Notes: generated by a model from the letters alone, not told the origin. A DNA stretch of 64,000 nucleotides from SpSt-398 sp041752235 (GCA_041752235.1 JBGSHM010000007.1:1-64000), one strand, 5' to 3'; positions 1 to 9,836 are shown, counted from the stretch's first letter. Numbers and translations are program-made.

Positions 1-50
1 ACTATATTTCTCCTTACTGCGACGACTTCTAGTCTCCGTACTTTAAAATA

Positions 51-1982
51 CTATTCAACAACCAAAACCTTGCTAAACCCTCCCTCCTCATTTCCCACCA
101 AATACATCCCGCCTTTTACCCCCATCATCTCTACCGTATTCCATCCTTCTGTCACCTGTTTTTTCCAGATCAGTTTTCCACTCAGGTCGAGGAGCGAGAT
201 CTGTTGGGTTTTATGAGATTGTATTTTCAAATTTTCGTTGGCGTGTATGGGATTTGTTAGTACTACCAATCCGCTTTGGTTTTTGGAGAAATGAATACTC
301 CGGGTCTCGGATAAACCATGGCTTCCATCCAGGTCAACCTGTTGGAGGCGATAATAGTTCATGCCTTTTATTGGGTTGGTGTGGGTAAAGGAATAATTTG
401 AGGTGCCCGAATTATTTCCTACTGCATTCACCCGGCCGATGCTTTCCCACTCGCGTCCATCCTTGCTGTATTCAATGATGAAATGACTGGTGTTTTGTTC
501 CTGTTGGGTTGACCAGTTAAGCCGGACTTTTTCTCCTTGTTTGACGGCCGTGAATTGTCCCCATTGCAGAGGTAAAAGAAAGAAGCCGGAGTTCTGCTCT
601 ACAAAATTGGACGCAGATCCTGTCAGGGCAAAATTATTCATTGTGCCGCTGTTATTATTTTTCAGGTCAAGCAAAGAAAGGATACCTGTATTCGTTCCAG
701 CCGTCAATCCCTGATTAAAGGTATAGTAAGCTACCAGGTTGGATGTGGCCGGATCGATCTCGCTATTTTTATTCGCCTGAATTTCGGCCTGGCTGCGGAC
801 TACATTCCAGATACGCAGTTCGTCAATCGTGCCATTAAAGAATTGCATGTTTGTTTGTAATTGACCTAAGGTGATACGCGAAGGTGCAGCACGCAAAGCA
901 GTTCCACCTGTGCCCGAAGCTTCGAGGGTGCCATTGATATAAAGGCGCATAGCCCCGGTACTCTGTTGCCAGCTTACTGCCACATGAAACCAACCACCTG
1001 TGTTGATATCGGTCAATGAATGGATGGTTACATCCGGGCTTCCGATGCCAAAGGCCAGTTTTGAACCGGTTAGGGCCGTTCCAAAATCAGTTGTTCCTCC
1101 ACCGACCTCAGCATCCACGATCCCATTTCCACCATACCACTGTGTTCCCGTGGTACCCGGACCTGTAGAACTGGTGCTTACCCAAAATTCCATCGTGAAA
1201 TCGCTGCTGATCACCTGTGGGATGACCACATTGTCATTCGAACCATCAAATTGCAGAGCGTTTGCAGAGAACTGAATGGGCGAAGCTACCCAGGCCGGAC
1301 CATTGGTCAACGTTCCACCAAGTCCGCTAAAGTTGGTACTGAAATTTGCGGCGCTTGTCCCACTGCCTTCATTCATTTTATAATAGGCCACAAGACCGCT
1401 GGCAGTAGCGGACAGATCCTTATCAAACATATACGTTTTGATCTCTGCCTGTGTGCGTGCAGTATTCCAAATGCGCATATCATCCAGATATCCACTCAGG
1501 TGATGAGAAGCGATCACCCGGCCTCCAAACCGGAGTGGCTGGGTATTGGCAGTCATTGTAGCGGGTTGGCTGCCGGCAGAATAACTACTGGTGCCATTCA
1601 GGTAAAAAGTAACCGTGGTGCCATTTTTTATCATGGAAATATGTGACCATTGGCTAAGTGGGGTCACGAGCCCGGTATTGGTCCAACTCCAATCTGAGCC
1701 TGCGCCATTTGCGCTTAAGGCATACCGTATGGTTCCATCAGGGAAACGCGCTATCTCATAACTGGATTCTTTATTAATGATAATCCCCCCTTCAGTGCCA
1801 TTAGAGCCGATACCGGTCGGATAGATCCATGTTTCGATGGTAAAGTTGCTGCTCAGGTCAATGGCATTGTTGTCGGCTACTTCTACATAGTCATTCGTTC
1901 CATCAAAGTTGACAGCGTAGTTGGTTTGTGCCTGAACATGAAATGAAACAAAGCAAAGAACGGCGAGTAAAGATTTTTTCAT
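51..1982 (-). CDS. LamG-domain surface protein with T9SS type A sorting domain
   Basis: A 643-residue secreted protein. Residues 1-18 form a signal peptide ending in VQA. Two concanavalin-like (LamG) domains follow, at about 20-220 and 236-430; each starts with a similar FDGTNDYVE / FDGSNDNVV strand and ends with a DDMRIWN or DELRIWN motif plus an AYY strand. Residues 475-565 resemble a fibronectin-like fold (YYRLQQVDLDG). The C-terminal 70 residues (SLLDLSGKLIWKK, GGMYLV) look like a type A T9SS sorting domain, so export and surface attachment or release are inferred. LamG domains commonly bind glycans, but the ligand cannot be told. The start is the first ATG before the signal peptide. It is divergent from recG and has no operon partner in view. 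Confidence 0.88.
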   Translation of the reverse strand: MKKSLLAVLCFVSFHVQAQTNYAVNFDGTNDYVEVADNNAIDLSSNFTIETWIYPTGIGSNGTEGGIIINKESSYEIARFPDGTIRYALSANGAGSDWSWTNTGLVTPLSQWSHISMIKNGTTVTFYLNGTSSYSAGSQPATMTANTQPLRFGGRVIASHHLSGYLDDMRIWNTARTQAEIKTYMFDKDLSATASGLVAYYKMNEGSGTSAANFSTNFSGLGGTLTNGPAWVASPIQFSANALQFDGSNDNVVIPQVISSDFTMEFWVSTSSTGPGTTGTQWYGGNGIVDAEVGGGTTDFGTALTGSKLAFGIGSPDVTIHSLTDINTGGWFHVAVSWQQSTGAMRLYINGTLEASGTGGTALRAAPSRITLGQLQTNMQFFNGTIDELRIWNVVRSQAEIQANKNSEIDPATSNLVAYYTFNQGLTAGTNTGILSLLDLKNNNSGTMNNFALTGSASNFVEQNSGFFLLPLQWGQFTAVKQGEKVRLNWSTQQEQNTSHFIIEYSKDGREWESIGRVNAVGNNSGTSNYSFTHTNPIKGMNYYRLQQVDLDGSHGLSETRSIHFSKNQSGLVVLTNPIHANENLKIQSHKTQQISLLDLSGKLIWKKQVTEGWNTVEMMGVKGGMYLVGNEEGGFSKVLVVE

Positions 1983-2159
1983 CTTTGGTTGCTGATTTGG
2001 GTTAGTGATTACTTAACGTAGTTGGCTAAACTATGATGCACAAACGAGATAGAACCATTAATATTTTCTACAGGTAAAGGATTAATGTGAATATCAATTT
2101 AATTTAAGTGTATTCACCTATGCATGCTCTGGATAGATTAAGTAAGAAGAATGTTTTTC

Positions 2160-2335
2160 TTCGTGTTCTTCGTGCACCCTTTGTGTCCTTCGTGTCCTCC
2201 TACGCAAGTCTGGCGTAGGAGGACACGAAGGACACAAAGGGTGCACGAAGGACACAAAGGGTGCACGATGGGCACGAAGGGTGACCGAAGGACACGAAGG
2301 GTGACCGAAGGACACGAAGGGGGCACAAAGGATTC
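2160..2335. repeat. Tandem GGACACGAAGG-type repeat with long perfect hairpin
   Basis: The 378-bp gap between the LamG gene and recG is filled largely by degenerate copies of an 11-12-bp unit (GGACACGAAGG, GGGTGCACGAA, GGGTGACCGAA). The first part forms a perfect inverted repeat: arms 2168-2205 and 2213-2250, 38 bp each, with a 7-nt loop. Copies on the right continue in one direction to about 2335. Open frames through this stretch encode only low-complexity Arg/Thr/His-rich peptide and are not genes. The rest of the gap (1983-2159) is AT-rich and shows nothing else recognisable. Confidence 0.9.
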
Positions 2336-2339
2336 CCCC

Positions 2340-2347
2340 TATTTTTG
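2340..2347 (+). promoter_or_regulatory. Bacteroidota -7 box of recG
   Basis: TATTTTTG matches TAnnTTTG exactly and sits just after the repeat block. Transcription would then begin near 2352-2356, which excludes the longer open frame through the repeats as translated recG sequence. No clear -33 TTG is seen at the usual distance, because that stretch lies in the repeat. Confidence 0.6.
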
Positions 2348-2360
2348 CAGAAATAGTCAT

Positions 2361-4475
2361 ATAATTTCCTCCAACACCGACATACTATCCTCTCCCATTG
2401 AATTCCTCAAAGGCGTAGGCCCTCAAAAAGGGGACCTGCTCAAAAAGGAACTTGGTATTTACACCTTTGGCGACCTGCTGGAGCATTACCCCTTGCGGCA
2501 TATTGATAAAACCAAGGTGGTAGCGATCAAAGACCTGGTACCCATGATGGAGTATGTACAGGTCAAAGGCAAGCTTTTGCTGGTGGATATGGTGGGGGAT
2601 AAAAGGAGTAAACGGATGGTGGCACAACTCCGCGATGAGACCGACTACCTGGAGCTTACCTGGTTTCAGGGTATTACCTGGATACAGAAATACCTGGAAA
2701 TAGGCAAGACCTATCTCGTGTATGGACGGTTGAGTTTCTTCCTGGGAAAACCACAAATTGTACACCCGGAAATGGAGGTTTACACGGGAGAGGGTGACCA
2801 GGTAAAATCCTATTTGGAGCCGGTTTATCCGAGTACGGAAAAACTAAAGGTTCGAAACCTGGGTGGACGACAACTCGGTAAACTTACCGCCCTGGTTGTT
2901 CAAATGCTCCGGGAAGAACATTTTCCGGAAAACCTGCCCACCCAATTGGTAGAGAAGCTAAAATTGATCGGCCGCTTTCGCGCCCAAACCCAGATCCATT
3001 TTCCTGATAACCCGGCTTCCTATAATCTGGCGATGCAACGGATCAAGTTTGAGGAGCTTTTCATGGCACAGATCCGTTGGGGAATGATCCGTGCCGGAAG
3101 ACACCGGCACTCCAAAGGGGTGGTATTTGAAAAAGTAGGAGATCTTTTCAATGGCTTTTATAATGACCACTTGCCTTTTCCGCTCACCAATGCGCAAAAA
3201 AGAGTGATCCGGGAAATCCGCACCGATACCGCGAAAGGTCACCAGATGAACCGCCTTTTACAAGGTGATGTAGGGAGTGGTAAGACCATTGTGGCCTTAC
3301 TCATCATGTTACTGGCGGCGGATAACGGCTATCAAAGCTGTTTGATGGCTCCCACCGAGATCCTCGCCCGACAACATTTGCAAAATTTGCAAGAACTGGT
3401 CAAAGAACTTCCGGTGGGAATTGAATTGTTGACAGGTTCCACCAAAAAAGCGGAACGCAACCGGATACTGGCCTCCATCGCCGAAGGAACAACACATATA
3501 TTGATTGGTACACATGCCGTGATTGAAGAAGTGGTGCAGTTTGCGAACCTGGGTCTCGCCATTATTGACGAACAACATCGGTTTGGCGTAGCCCAACGAG
3601 CCCGGTTATGGGAGAAAGGGGATACCCCACCTCACGTATTGGTCATGACCGCCACCCCGATTCCCCGCACACTGGCGATGACCGCCTATGGCGACCTGGA
3701 TATTAGTGTGATCAATGAAATGCCCCCGGGGCGGCAACCCATCATCACCCATCATCGTTTTGAAGATGCACGTCCGGCCGTCATGGACTTTATCAAAGCG
3801 GAGATTGCCAAAGGCCGACAGGCCTATATCATATTTCCCCTTATTGAAGAAAGTCCAAAACTCGACCTGGAGAACCTGATGAAGGGGTATGAAAATGTAA
3901 AAGCTTATTTCCCGGAACCTAAATACTGGATCAGCATGGTCCATGGCCGACAGCCGGCTGTGCAAAAACAACAGAACATGCATCGTTTTGTTACGGGCGA
4001 TACGCATATCATGGTTTCTACCACGGTGATCGAAGTGGGGGTGAATGTGCCCAACGCCTCGGTCATGGTGATCGAAAGTGCGGAACGGTTTGGACTTTCC
4101 CAATTGCACCAGCTTCGGGGAAGGGTAGGGCGAGGGTCGGAAAAAAGCTACTGTATCCTGATCACCGGAAAATCCATCGGCCGCGATACCCGTGAACGGA
4201 TGGACATCATGACCAGTACCAATGATGGGTTTGTGATCGCCGAAAAGGACCTCGAATTGAGGGGGCCCGGGGATATTGAGGGAACCCGGCAAAGTGGTGA
4301 ATTAAACTTTAAGCTGGCGAATATAGTCCAAGACCGGGCCTTGCTCGAAACAGCCAGAAATCTGGCCATGTCCATCCTGGAAAAGGACCCGGAACTGAAT
4401 TCGGCCGAAAATTTGATGATAAAGAGATACTTGCAGTCGCAAAAACGCAAAACGGCCTGGAGCCGTATATCTTAA
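2361..4475 (+). CDS. recG: ATP-dependent DNA helicase RecG
   Basis: RecG remodels stalled replication forks and Holliday junctions. The N-terminal wedge region starts with IEFLKGVGPQKGDLL. The helicase core has Walker A GDVGSGKT, a DEQH box (IIDEQHRFG), TATPIPRT, and motif VI in QLRGRVGRG; the C-terminal block ends near LMIKRYLQS. From about 2361 the protein is about 704 residues, normal for the family. The open frame extends back to 2151 but that extension is repeat-encoded and upstream of the -7 box. No in-frame ATG, GTG or TTG lies between the box and the conserved start of the protein; ATA 2361, ATT 2364 and ATA 2382 are the candidates. Function is certain, the start is not. Confidence 0.93.
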   Translation: MISSNTDILSSPIEFLKGVGPQKGDLLKKELGIYTFGDLLEHYPLRHIDKTKVVAIKDLVPMMEYVQVKGKLLLVDMVGDKRSKRMVAQLRDETDYLELTWFQGITWIQKYLEIGKTYLVYGRLSFFLGKPQIVHPEMEVYTGEGDQVKSYLEPVYPSTEKLKVRNLGGRQLGKLTALVVQMLREEHFPENLPTQLVEKLKLIGRFRAQTQIHFPDNPASYNLAMQRIKFEELFMAQIRWGMIRAGRHRHSKGVVFEKVGDLFNGFYNDHLPFPLTNAQKRVIREIRTDTAKGHQMNRLLQGDVGSGKTIVALLIMLLAADNGYQSCLMAPTEILARQHLQNLQELVKELPVGIELLTGSTKKAERNRILASIAEGTTHILIGTHAVIEEVVQFANLGLAIIDEQHRFGVAQRARLWEKGDTPPHVLVMTATPIPRTLAMTAYGDLDISVINEMPPGRQPIITHHRFEDARPAVMDFIKAEIAKGRQAYIIFPLIEESPKLDLENLMKGYENVKAYFPEPKYWISMVHGRQPAVQKQQNMHRFVTGDTHIMVSTTVIEVGVNVPNASVMVIESAERFGLSQLHQLRGRVGRGSEKSYCILITGKSIGRDTRERMDIMTSTNDGFVIAEKDLELRGPGDIEGTRQSGELNFKLANIVQDRALLETARNLAMSILEKDPELNSAENLMIKRYLQSQKRKTAWSRIS

Positions 4476-4531
4476 CAGAAGATTTGAACTTTTGTGCCTG
4501 TTTTGAGTTAAATTACCATAAAGTGCCGCAC

Positions 4532-7500
4532 TTGAACCGCTTAACCTATACGATCCTTCTGCTTGCCCTATTTTCCGTATCCGAGGCCCAAACCGGGACC
4601 ATTGAATTCGTGGAAAATAAAGGGCAATGGGATAGTAAGGTCAGGTTCATGGGAGATTTTCCCGCCGGGGCTTTTTTTATCCGCGATCAGGGTTTTACCG
4701 TTCTCCAATACAATGTGCAGGATTATGAAAAAATGACGGACCGGATGCATGGACATTCCGATGAAACCGTAGGTGGACGACGTCCTTCCATGAATGATCC
4801 CCTTCAGTTACGCGGACACTCCTATAATGTCAACTTTCTGGGTACTGCAAAATCACCTCGGATCGTTCCGGATAAAGCACTTTCAACCCACAATAATTAT
4901 ATACTTGGGAATGACCCCTCCAAATGGGCCGGGGAATGTAAGATCTACCAGGGAATTACGATTGAAGAACTCTACCCCGGTATTGACCTGCGGTATTATA
5001 CCCAGGATGGTTTCCTGAAATATGATCTCATTGTTAAACCCGGTGCTGATATCAGTCGCATTGCGATGAAATACGAAGGCGCGGATAAACTCGAGATCCG
5101 CAACAAAGAATTACTGATCTCCACTTCGGTGGGTCTGCATAAAGAACTCGATCCCTATACTTACCAATTTGTGAATGGGGCCCGTAGCCGTGTCAATGCC
5201 AAATTTGTATTGAAAGGGGATGAGGTAAGGTTTGATATTAAAAATTATGACAAGACACAAACCCTGATCATTGACCCCACCCGTATATTCTGTTCTTTTT
5301 CCGGCAGTACCGCCTCCAACTGGGGTTTTACAGCTACGTATGATGCGGGTGGAAATTTTTATGGAGGTGGGTTTGTATTTAATTCAGGGTTTCCGGTTTC
5401 ACCAGGGGCCTTTGATATAAGCTATAATGGGGGCAGTGGCAATCAGCCGCTTGATATTGCCATCATCAAACTTTCCCCCAACGGGGCCAACCGCATTTAT
5501 GCCACCTATATAGGTGGTTCGGGAAATGAACAACCCCATAGCCTGATCGTAGATGGTGCCGGGAACCTGGTTATAGCCGGGCGATCGAATTCAAGTGATT
5601 ATCCGGGAACAGGAGCGAATAGTGGCCTGATCGGATCGGGGGGTGATTTTGATATCATTGTTACCAAACTCAATGCCGCCGGTTCAGCGCTTATTGGTTC
5701 CAAACGGATCGGGGGTACAGCGGATGATGGCGTGAATATATCCGCCACGCGATCCGAAAATTTATTGCAGCAGAACTATGGAGATGATGGAAGAAGTGAA
5801 GTCGTGTTGGATGGTGCCGGGTTTGTGTATGTTGTTTCTTCCACCCGATCGATGGGTTCAAGTAATGCGACGCAAAACTTTCCCGCCACGCCGGGTGCCT
5901 TTCAAACCACGGCAGGAGGTGGCAGACAGGATGGTGTGGTATTGAAATTTGATCCCAATATTTCTACTATGCAGTTTGCCAGCTATCTGGGAGGCGCGGA
6001 AGAAGATGCCTGTTATGTACTGGCCATTGGGCCCGGAAGTAATATATATGTCGCGGGTGGTACCCGCAGCCCCGAGTCCAGTTTCCCGGGAAACAAAGCC
6101 GGTACCATTCATCCCACTTTTCAGGGAAATATTGATGGGTTTGTATCCATCGTTTCCAATGATGGGTCGGCTATAATTCGAACTACCTACCTGGGCACAT
6201 CGGCGATAGACCAGGTATATGGTATTCAGTTTGACAACAGCGGTTTCCCCTATGTCATGGGACAAACCGGTGGCAACTGGCCCATCACCTCCAATGTGGG
6301 GTATAGTGTAGCCGGCGCGCCGCAGTTCATTGCCAAACTTCAGCCCGATCTGTCGGCCTATGTGTATTCCACCCGGTTTGGTAAACCCGCTGCCATTCCC
6401 AATATTTCGCCGGTAGCCTTTCTGGTGGATAATTGTGAAAACGTGTATGTATCCGGTTGGGGTGGGGTGATCTCTGCCTTTCCTTCCTCCGGTACGTTTA
6501 ATATGCCTACCACCCCCGATGCCTTTAAAAGTCAGGGTGACCCCATGGGTGATTTTTACTTTTTTGTTTTGCAAAAAAATGTGGCTACCATGTTATATGG
6601 CAGCTTCTATGGGCAACAAGGTGGTGCGTATCCCGACCATGTGGATGGAGGTACCAGCCGTTTCGACCGCCAAGGGGTCATTTACCAGGCCATGTGTGCC
6701 AACTGTGGCGGTGGAACTTTTCCGGTATCTCCTGGTGTTTGGGGACCCGCCAACCTCGCTACTGCTTCCGGGAACGGAGGTTGTAACCTCGCCATGCTCA
6801 AAATGAATTTTAATTTTTCCGGTGTGGATGCGGGCCCTCAATCCTCCATCAACGGCGTTATCCGCGATACGGCTGGTTGTGTTCCCTTGACGGTGGACTT
6901 TACAGATACGGTCGCGAATGCGGTGACCTATATTTGGAATTTTGGTGATGGTTCACCCGATGTAACCACCACCGTACCTTCTTCTTCTCATACGTACAAT
7001 ACCACTGGTTTATTCCGTGTGCGATTGATCGCCGAGGATTCCAATACTTGTAATATCCGTGATACAGCCTATTTGAATATTCGGGTGGGTGACCTGGAGG
7101 CTGACCTGGATTTCATTCCCGTTAAACTCGATCCCTGTGATTCATTGAAATACCGGTTTGATAATTTATCGATCGCTCCGGGTGCATTGCCTTTCTCTTC
7201 GAAAGCATTTCGTTGGGATTTTGGTGATGGCACCATCATCGATTCGGTCGGCTTTGGACCGGTCTTTCATAACTATGCCAATCCCGGTACCTATATCATT
7301 AAATTGCTTTTGCTGGATACAGGCTATTGCAATTCGCCGGACAGTGCGGTTCGAGGCATCAGCATTGCCCCCAATGTAGAAGCCGAGTTTGAGACACCCG
7401 CCACCGGATGTGTGCCTTATCTCGCCAGCTTTACAAACACCTCGATCGCAGGCCAATCCTTTGAATGGGATTTTGGAGATGGAGCCACTTCCACTTTGCA

Positions 7501-8143
7501 GAACCCGACACATTTATATGCAACAGCCGGAACCTATAGCATTCGCCTGATCGCGATCGACCCCAATACCTGTAATATCCGGGATACGATATTTAAATCC
7601 ATCACGGTATTCAATAACCCGGTATCTAATTTCACTACGGCCCCTATTCCGCCCATAGAGAATACGCCAACCACCTTCACCAACCTTGCTTCGTCTGATG
7701 CCGTAAGTTTCAAATGGCTGTTTGGTGATGGAGATAGCCTGGTGACTAATTCAAGACTGGCCGTGCTTCACCAATATGTGGCCACCGGAACCTACAATGC
7801 CTGTCTGATCGCCATCAACAGCAATGGTTGTGCCGATACACTCTGCCAACCCGTAGAAGCCATTGTATTGGCCCAGGTGGATGTACCCAATGCCTTTACG
7901 CCTAACAGCAACGACATTAACAATAAGATCCTGGTACGCGGTTTTGGAATTGTTAAAATGAAGTTCTCGATCTATAACCGCTGGGGGCAAAAGGTTTTTG
8001 AATCCAATTCCCTTACCACAGGGTGGGATGGCCGCTTTAAAGGGGCCTTACAACCCATGGATGTGTATGCTTATACCCTGGATGTGGAATTTTTTGACGG
8101 AACGAGGACAACCAAAAAGGGGGATATTACGTTGATTCGTTAG
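4532..8143 (+). CDS. Beta-propeller/PKD adhesin-like protein with gliding-type CHU_C terminus
   Basis: About 1203 residues from TTG 4532 (first residues NRLTYTILLLALF, signal peptide ending SEAQ). The TTG at 4484 is also in frame but would put a poor hydrophilic leader before the signal peptide. The N-terminal part (IEFVENKGQWD onward) matches the DUF7948-like domain seen before SBBP propellers. SBBP-type repeats follow (ATYIGGSGNEQPHSL, ASYLGGAEEDACYVL). Four PKD domains are marked by WNFGDG, WDFGDG, WDFGDG and WLFGDG. The last 90 residues (NAFTPNSNDINNK, IYNRWGQKVFES) form the gliding-motility/CHU_C type B sorting domain. A T9SS-secreted surface protein is inferred. It is followed by a PorP/SprF gene, the arrangement known for SprB-SprF. 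Confidence 0.88.
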   Translation: MNRLTYTILLLALFSVSEAQTGTIEFVENKGQWDSKVRFMGDFPAGAFFIRDQGFTVLQYNVQDYEKMTDRMHGHSDETVGGRRPSMNDPLQLRGHSYNVNFLGTAKSPRIVPDKALSTHNNYILGNDPSKWAGECKIYQGITIEELYPGIDLRYYTQDGFLKYDLIVKPGADISRIAMKYEGADKLEIRNKELLISTSVGLHKELDPYTYQFVNGARSRVNAKFVLKGDEVRFDIKNYDKTQTLIIDPTRIFCSFSGSTASNWGFTATYDAGGNFYGGGFVFNSGFPVSPGAFDISYNGGSGNQPLDIAIIKLSPNGANRIYATYIGGSGNEQPHSLIVDGAGNLVIAGRSNSSDYPGTGANSGLIGSGGDFDIIVTKLNAAGSALIGSKRIGGTADDGVNISATRSENLLQQNYGDDGRSEVVLDGAGFVYVVSSTRSMGSSNATQNFPATPGAFQTTAGGGRQDGVVLKFDPNISTMQFASYLGGAEEDACYVLAIGPGSNIYVAGGTRSPESSFPGNKAGTIHPTFQGNIDGFVSIVSNDGSAIIRTTYLGTSAIDQVYGIQFDNSGFPYVMGQTGGNWPITSNVGYSVAGAPQFIAKLQPDLSAYVYSTRFGKPAAIPNISPVAFLVDNCENVYVSGWGGVISAFPSSGTFNMPTTPDAFKSQGDPMGDFYFFVLQKNVATMLYGSFYGQQGGAYPDHVDGGTSRFDRQGVIYQAMCANCGGGTFPVSPGVWGPANLATASGNGGCNLAMLKMNFNFSGVDAGPQSSINGVIRDTAGCVPLTVDFTDTVANAVTYIWNFGDGSPDVTTTVPSSSHTYNTTGLFRVRLIAEDSNTCNIRDTAYLNIRVGDLEADLDFIPVKLDPCDSLKYRFDNLSIAPGALPFSSKAFRWDFGDGTIIDSVGFGPVFHNYANPGTYIIKLLLLDTGYCNSPDSAVRGISIAPNVEAEFETPATGCVPYLASFTNTSIAGQSFEWDFGDGATSTLQNPTHLYATAGTYSIRLIAIDPNTCNIRDTIFKSITVFNNPVSNFTTAPIPPIENTPTTFTNLASSDAVSFKWLFGDGDSLVTNSRLAVLHQYVATGTYNACLIAINSNGCADTLCQPVEAIVLAQVDVPNAFTPNSNDINNKILVRGFGIVKMKFSIYNRWGQKVFESNSLTTGWDGRFKGALQPMDVYAYTLDVEFFDGTRTTKKGDITLIR

Positions 8144-8192
8144 GACACGAATGGCACGAATTAAACGAATTACACGAATTACACGGAATGGG
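8141..8192 (+). repeat. ACGAATTAC-type tandem repeat between adhesin and PorP/SprF
   Basis: Immediately after the adhesin stop are five or so degenerate 9-10-bp units (GGACACGAAT, GGCACGAATT, AAACGAATT, ACACGAATT, ACACGGAAT). The same family, in the same orientation relative to the genes, lies at the matching junction of the second adhesin/PorP module near 22.6 kb. Confidence 0.8.
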
Positions 8193-8229
8193 TGTTTTGA
8201 GAATTTGAAAATGGTTGGTAAAATATAAA

Positions 8230-9267
8230 ATGAAGTTGAGTAGAACGATATGGTTGATTTTATTTGTTACCGGGCTTGCGGTGAGCGGTCGGGGTCAGGA
8301 TCTGCATTTTTCGCAGTTCATGAACTCGCCCTTATCTACCAATCCGGCCAATACAGGGTTTATTCCGGATGGGGATTACCGTTTGGGGGTAAATTACCGT
8401 AATCAGTGGTCGGCCATTATGACCCTGCCGTATAAGACAATGAGCGCCTTTGGGGATGTGCAATTGATGAAGAATCAAATTGAAACAGGATGGTTGGGAG
8501 CGGGCATGCTGATTTTACATGATGTAGCCGGAAGCGGGAACCTAACTTCTTCCAAAGTATATGGATCTGTAGCCTATCATCAGATGCTGGGTTATTCCAG
8601 TCTTTTGTCAGCCGGCTTTAATGTGGGCTGGGCCGGAAAACGGATCAATACCACCAATCTGAAATTCCCCGATCAGTTTGACGGAAAATTCTTTGACAAT
8701 AAACTACCAACCGCGGTTCAACTCGACAATACCAGCATTAATTACCTCGATCTGCAATTGGGGTTGAATTATGCCTATTTCCCCACCGAAGCCATTTATG
8801 TCAATGCCGGCTATTCAGCCATGCATGTCAACCGGGCCAGGGAATCCTTTTTTAATGCGACGGCCGGGGTAGACAATCGGATATCCGTACGGCATAATGT
8901 TTTTGTGAATGCCAGTTTTATGCTGAACGATCAGTGGATTCTCAATCCCAATATTTATTTCAGCACACAGGCACGTTCCAGCGAGATCGTAGGTGGATTG
9001 AATGCCCAGTACAACCTTTCCGGTGATGGAGAGCAACAACTTATTGGCGGGGTTTATTACCGCCATCAGGATGCCTTTATTCCTATGATCGGGTTGCAAT
9101 GGAAAGATATCCGGGCCACCTTTACCTACGATGCTACCATTTCTACATTAAAAAATTACAACAATACACGCGGGGCCTTTGAATTCTCTCTGATCAAACA
9201 GGGTGTGTTGAATAGCTTTAGTGGGGGAGAGAAAAGGAGTTTCAAATGTCCTTCATTTCGTCTTTGA
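8230..9267 (+). CDS. PorP/SprF family T9SS outer-membrane protein
   Basis: About 345 residues from ATG 8230; an in-frame TTG at 8215 is possible but leaves a charged leader before the signal peptide. Signal peptide residues 1-22, then the family signature QDLHFSQFMNSPLSTNPANTG and alternating beta strands of an outer-membrane barrel to the C-terminus (GAFEFSLIK). In characterised gliding bacteria SprF is needed for secretion of its partner SprB, so this protein is inferred to serve the PKD/CHU_C protein just upstream. The ORF ends at 9267, where the next repeat begins. Confidence 0.88.
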   Translation: MKLSRTIWLILFVTGLAVSGRGQDLHFSQFMNSPLSTNPANTGFIPDGDYRLGVNYRNQWSAIMTLPYKTMSAFGDVQLMKNQIETGWLGAGMLILHDVAGSGNLTSSKVYGSVAYHQMLGYSSLLSAGFNVGWAGKRINTTNLKFPDQFDGKFFDNKLPTAVQLDNTSINYLDLQLGLNYAYFPTEAIYVNAGYSAMHVNRARESFFNATAGVDNRISVRHNVFVNASFMLNDQWILNPNIYFSTQARSSEIVGGLNAQYNLSGDGEQQLIGGVYYRHQDAFIPMIGLQWKDIRATFTYDATISTLKNYNNTRGAFEFSLIKQGVLNSFSGGEKRSFKCPSFRL

Positions 9268-9302
9268 CCAGGATTTTGGGATTTAAGGATGGAAAGGATG
9301 GG
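9266..9302 (+). repeat. Left inverted repeat flanking the GxxExxY gene (GACCAGGATTT family)
   Basis: The element starts GACCAGGATTTTGGGATTTA and continues with AAGGATGG AAAGGATGGG. Its reverse complement, with about five mismatches and one indel, occurs at 9939-9974 beyond the GxxExxY gene. Related elements occur at 39380-39564, 41838-41886 and 58486-58653. Confidence 0.7.
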
Positions 9303-9440
9303 AATATGGGCTTTGATATGAATGGATTTTCTATGATTTAGAGGATAGTGTTTTCAAGGACTGGGAAGGGAAAAAAACGATTTTTTGCGAGGATAGTTTT
9401 GTTGACCATTACCTTTTTGGGTGGAAATTGTGATTTTTTT

Positions 9441-9836
9441 ATGCAGTATGAAGAAATCACCAGAAAGGTAATAGGATGTGCAATGAAAGTACACAGCCAA
9501 CTTGGAAATGGGTTTCAAGAGGTTATTTACCAGCGGGCCCTCGCGGTGGAGTTTAGGAAGGGAAATATAGAATTTGAACGGGAAATGGAGATGGATATAT
9601 TCTACGATGATGAAATTATAGGAACCCGGAGAGTTGATTTTTTTGTGGAAGGTAGGATTATGGTTGAGTTAAAAGCAGTGATTGAGATGGTGGATGCACA
9701 TCTTGCTCAGGCCAAAAACTATCTTGAGGCTTACAACATGGAAATTGGTCTTTTGATTAACTTTGGAGCACCCAGTCTTCAGTTTCGAAGATTATATAAT
9801 AAAAAATTTACAACTTTTAGAACCCAATCCAAATGA
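9441..9836 (+). CDS. GxxExxY protein, PD-(D/E)XK nuclease-like
   Basis: About 131 residues from ATG 9441; the frame is open back to GTG 9348 but the family begins with a short EEITRKVIGCAMKVH helix as seen here. The name-giving motif is G24-F-Q-E27-V-I-Y30. A nuclease-like core is visible: D66 in RRVDFFVE, E76-L-K78 in VELKAV, and the QAKNYL helix (Q90, Y94). This resembles the PD-(D/E)XK fold, for which the family is named; no biochemical role is established. Its neighbours are unrelated, and the gene is bracketed by imperfect inverted repeats at 9266-9302 and 9939-9974, so it may be a small inserted cassette. Confidence 0.85.
   Translation: MQYEEITRKVIGCAMKVHSQLGNGFQEVIYQRALAVEFRKGNIEFEREMEMDIFYDDEIIGTRRVDFFVEGRIMVELKAVIEMVDAHLAQAKNYLEAYNMEIGLLINFGAPSLQFRRLYNKKFTTFRTQSK

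Noticed and set aside
2160..2335. CRISPR-like array
   Set aside because: Units are 11-12 bp and contiguous, with no unique spacers and no cas genes.
2118..2360. Open frames on both strands through the repeat before recG
   Set aside because: They encode only Arg/Thr/His- or Pro/Cys/Ser-rich low-complexity peptide produced by the 11-12-bp repeat; they are not genes.
3606..4292. 228-codon open frame antisense to recG
   Set aside because: It shadows the conserved helicase domain; no recognisable motif and no promoter.
5858..6574. 238-codon frame antisense to the propeller/PKD gene
   Set aside because: Composition follows from the repetitive sense strand; no start signal or family.
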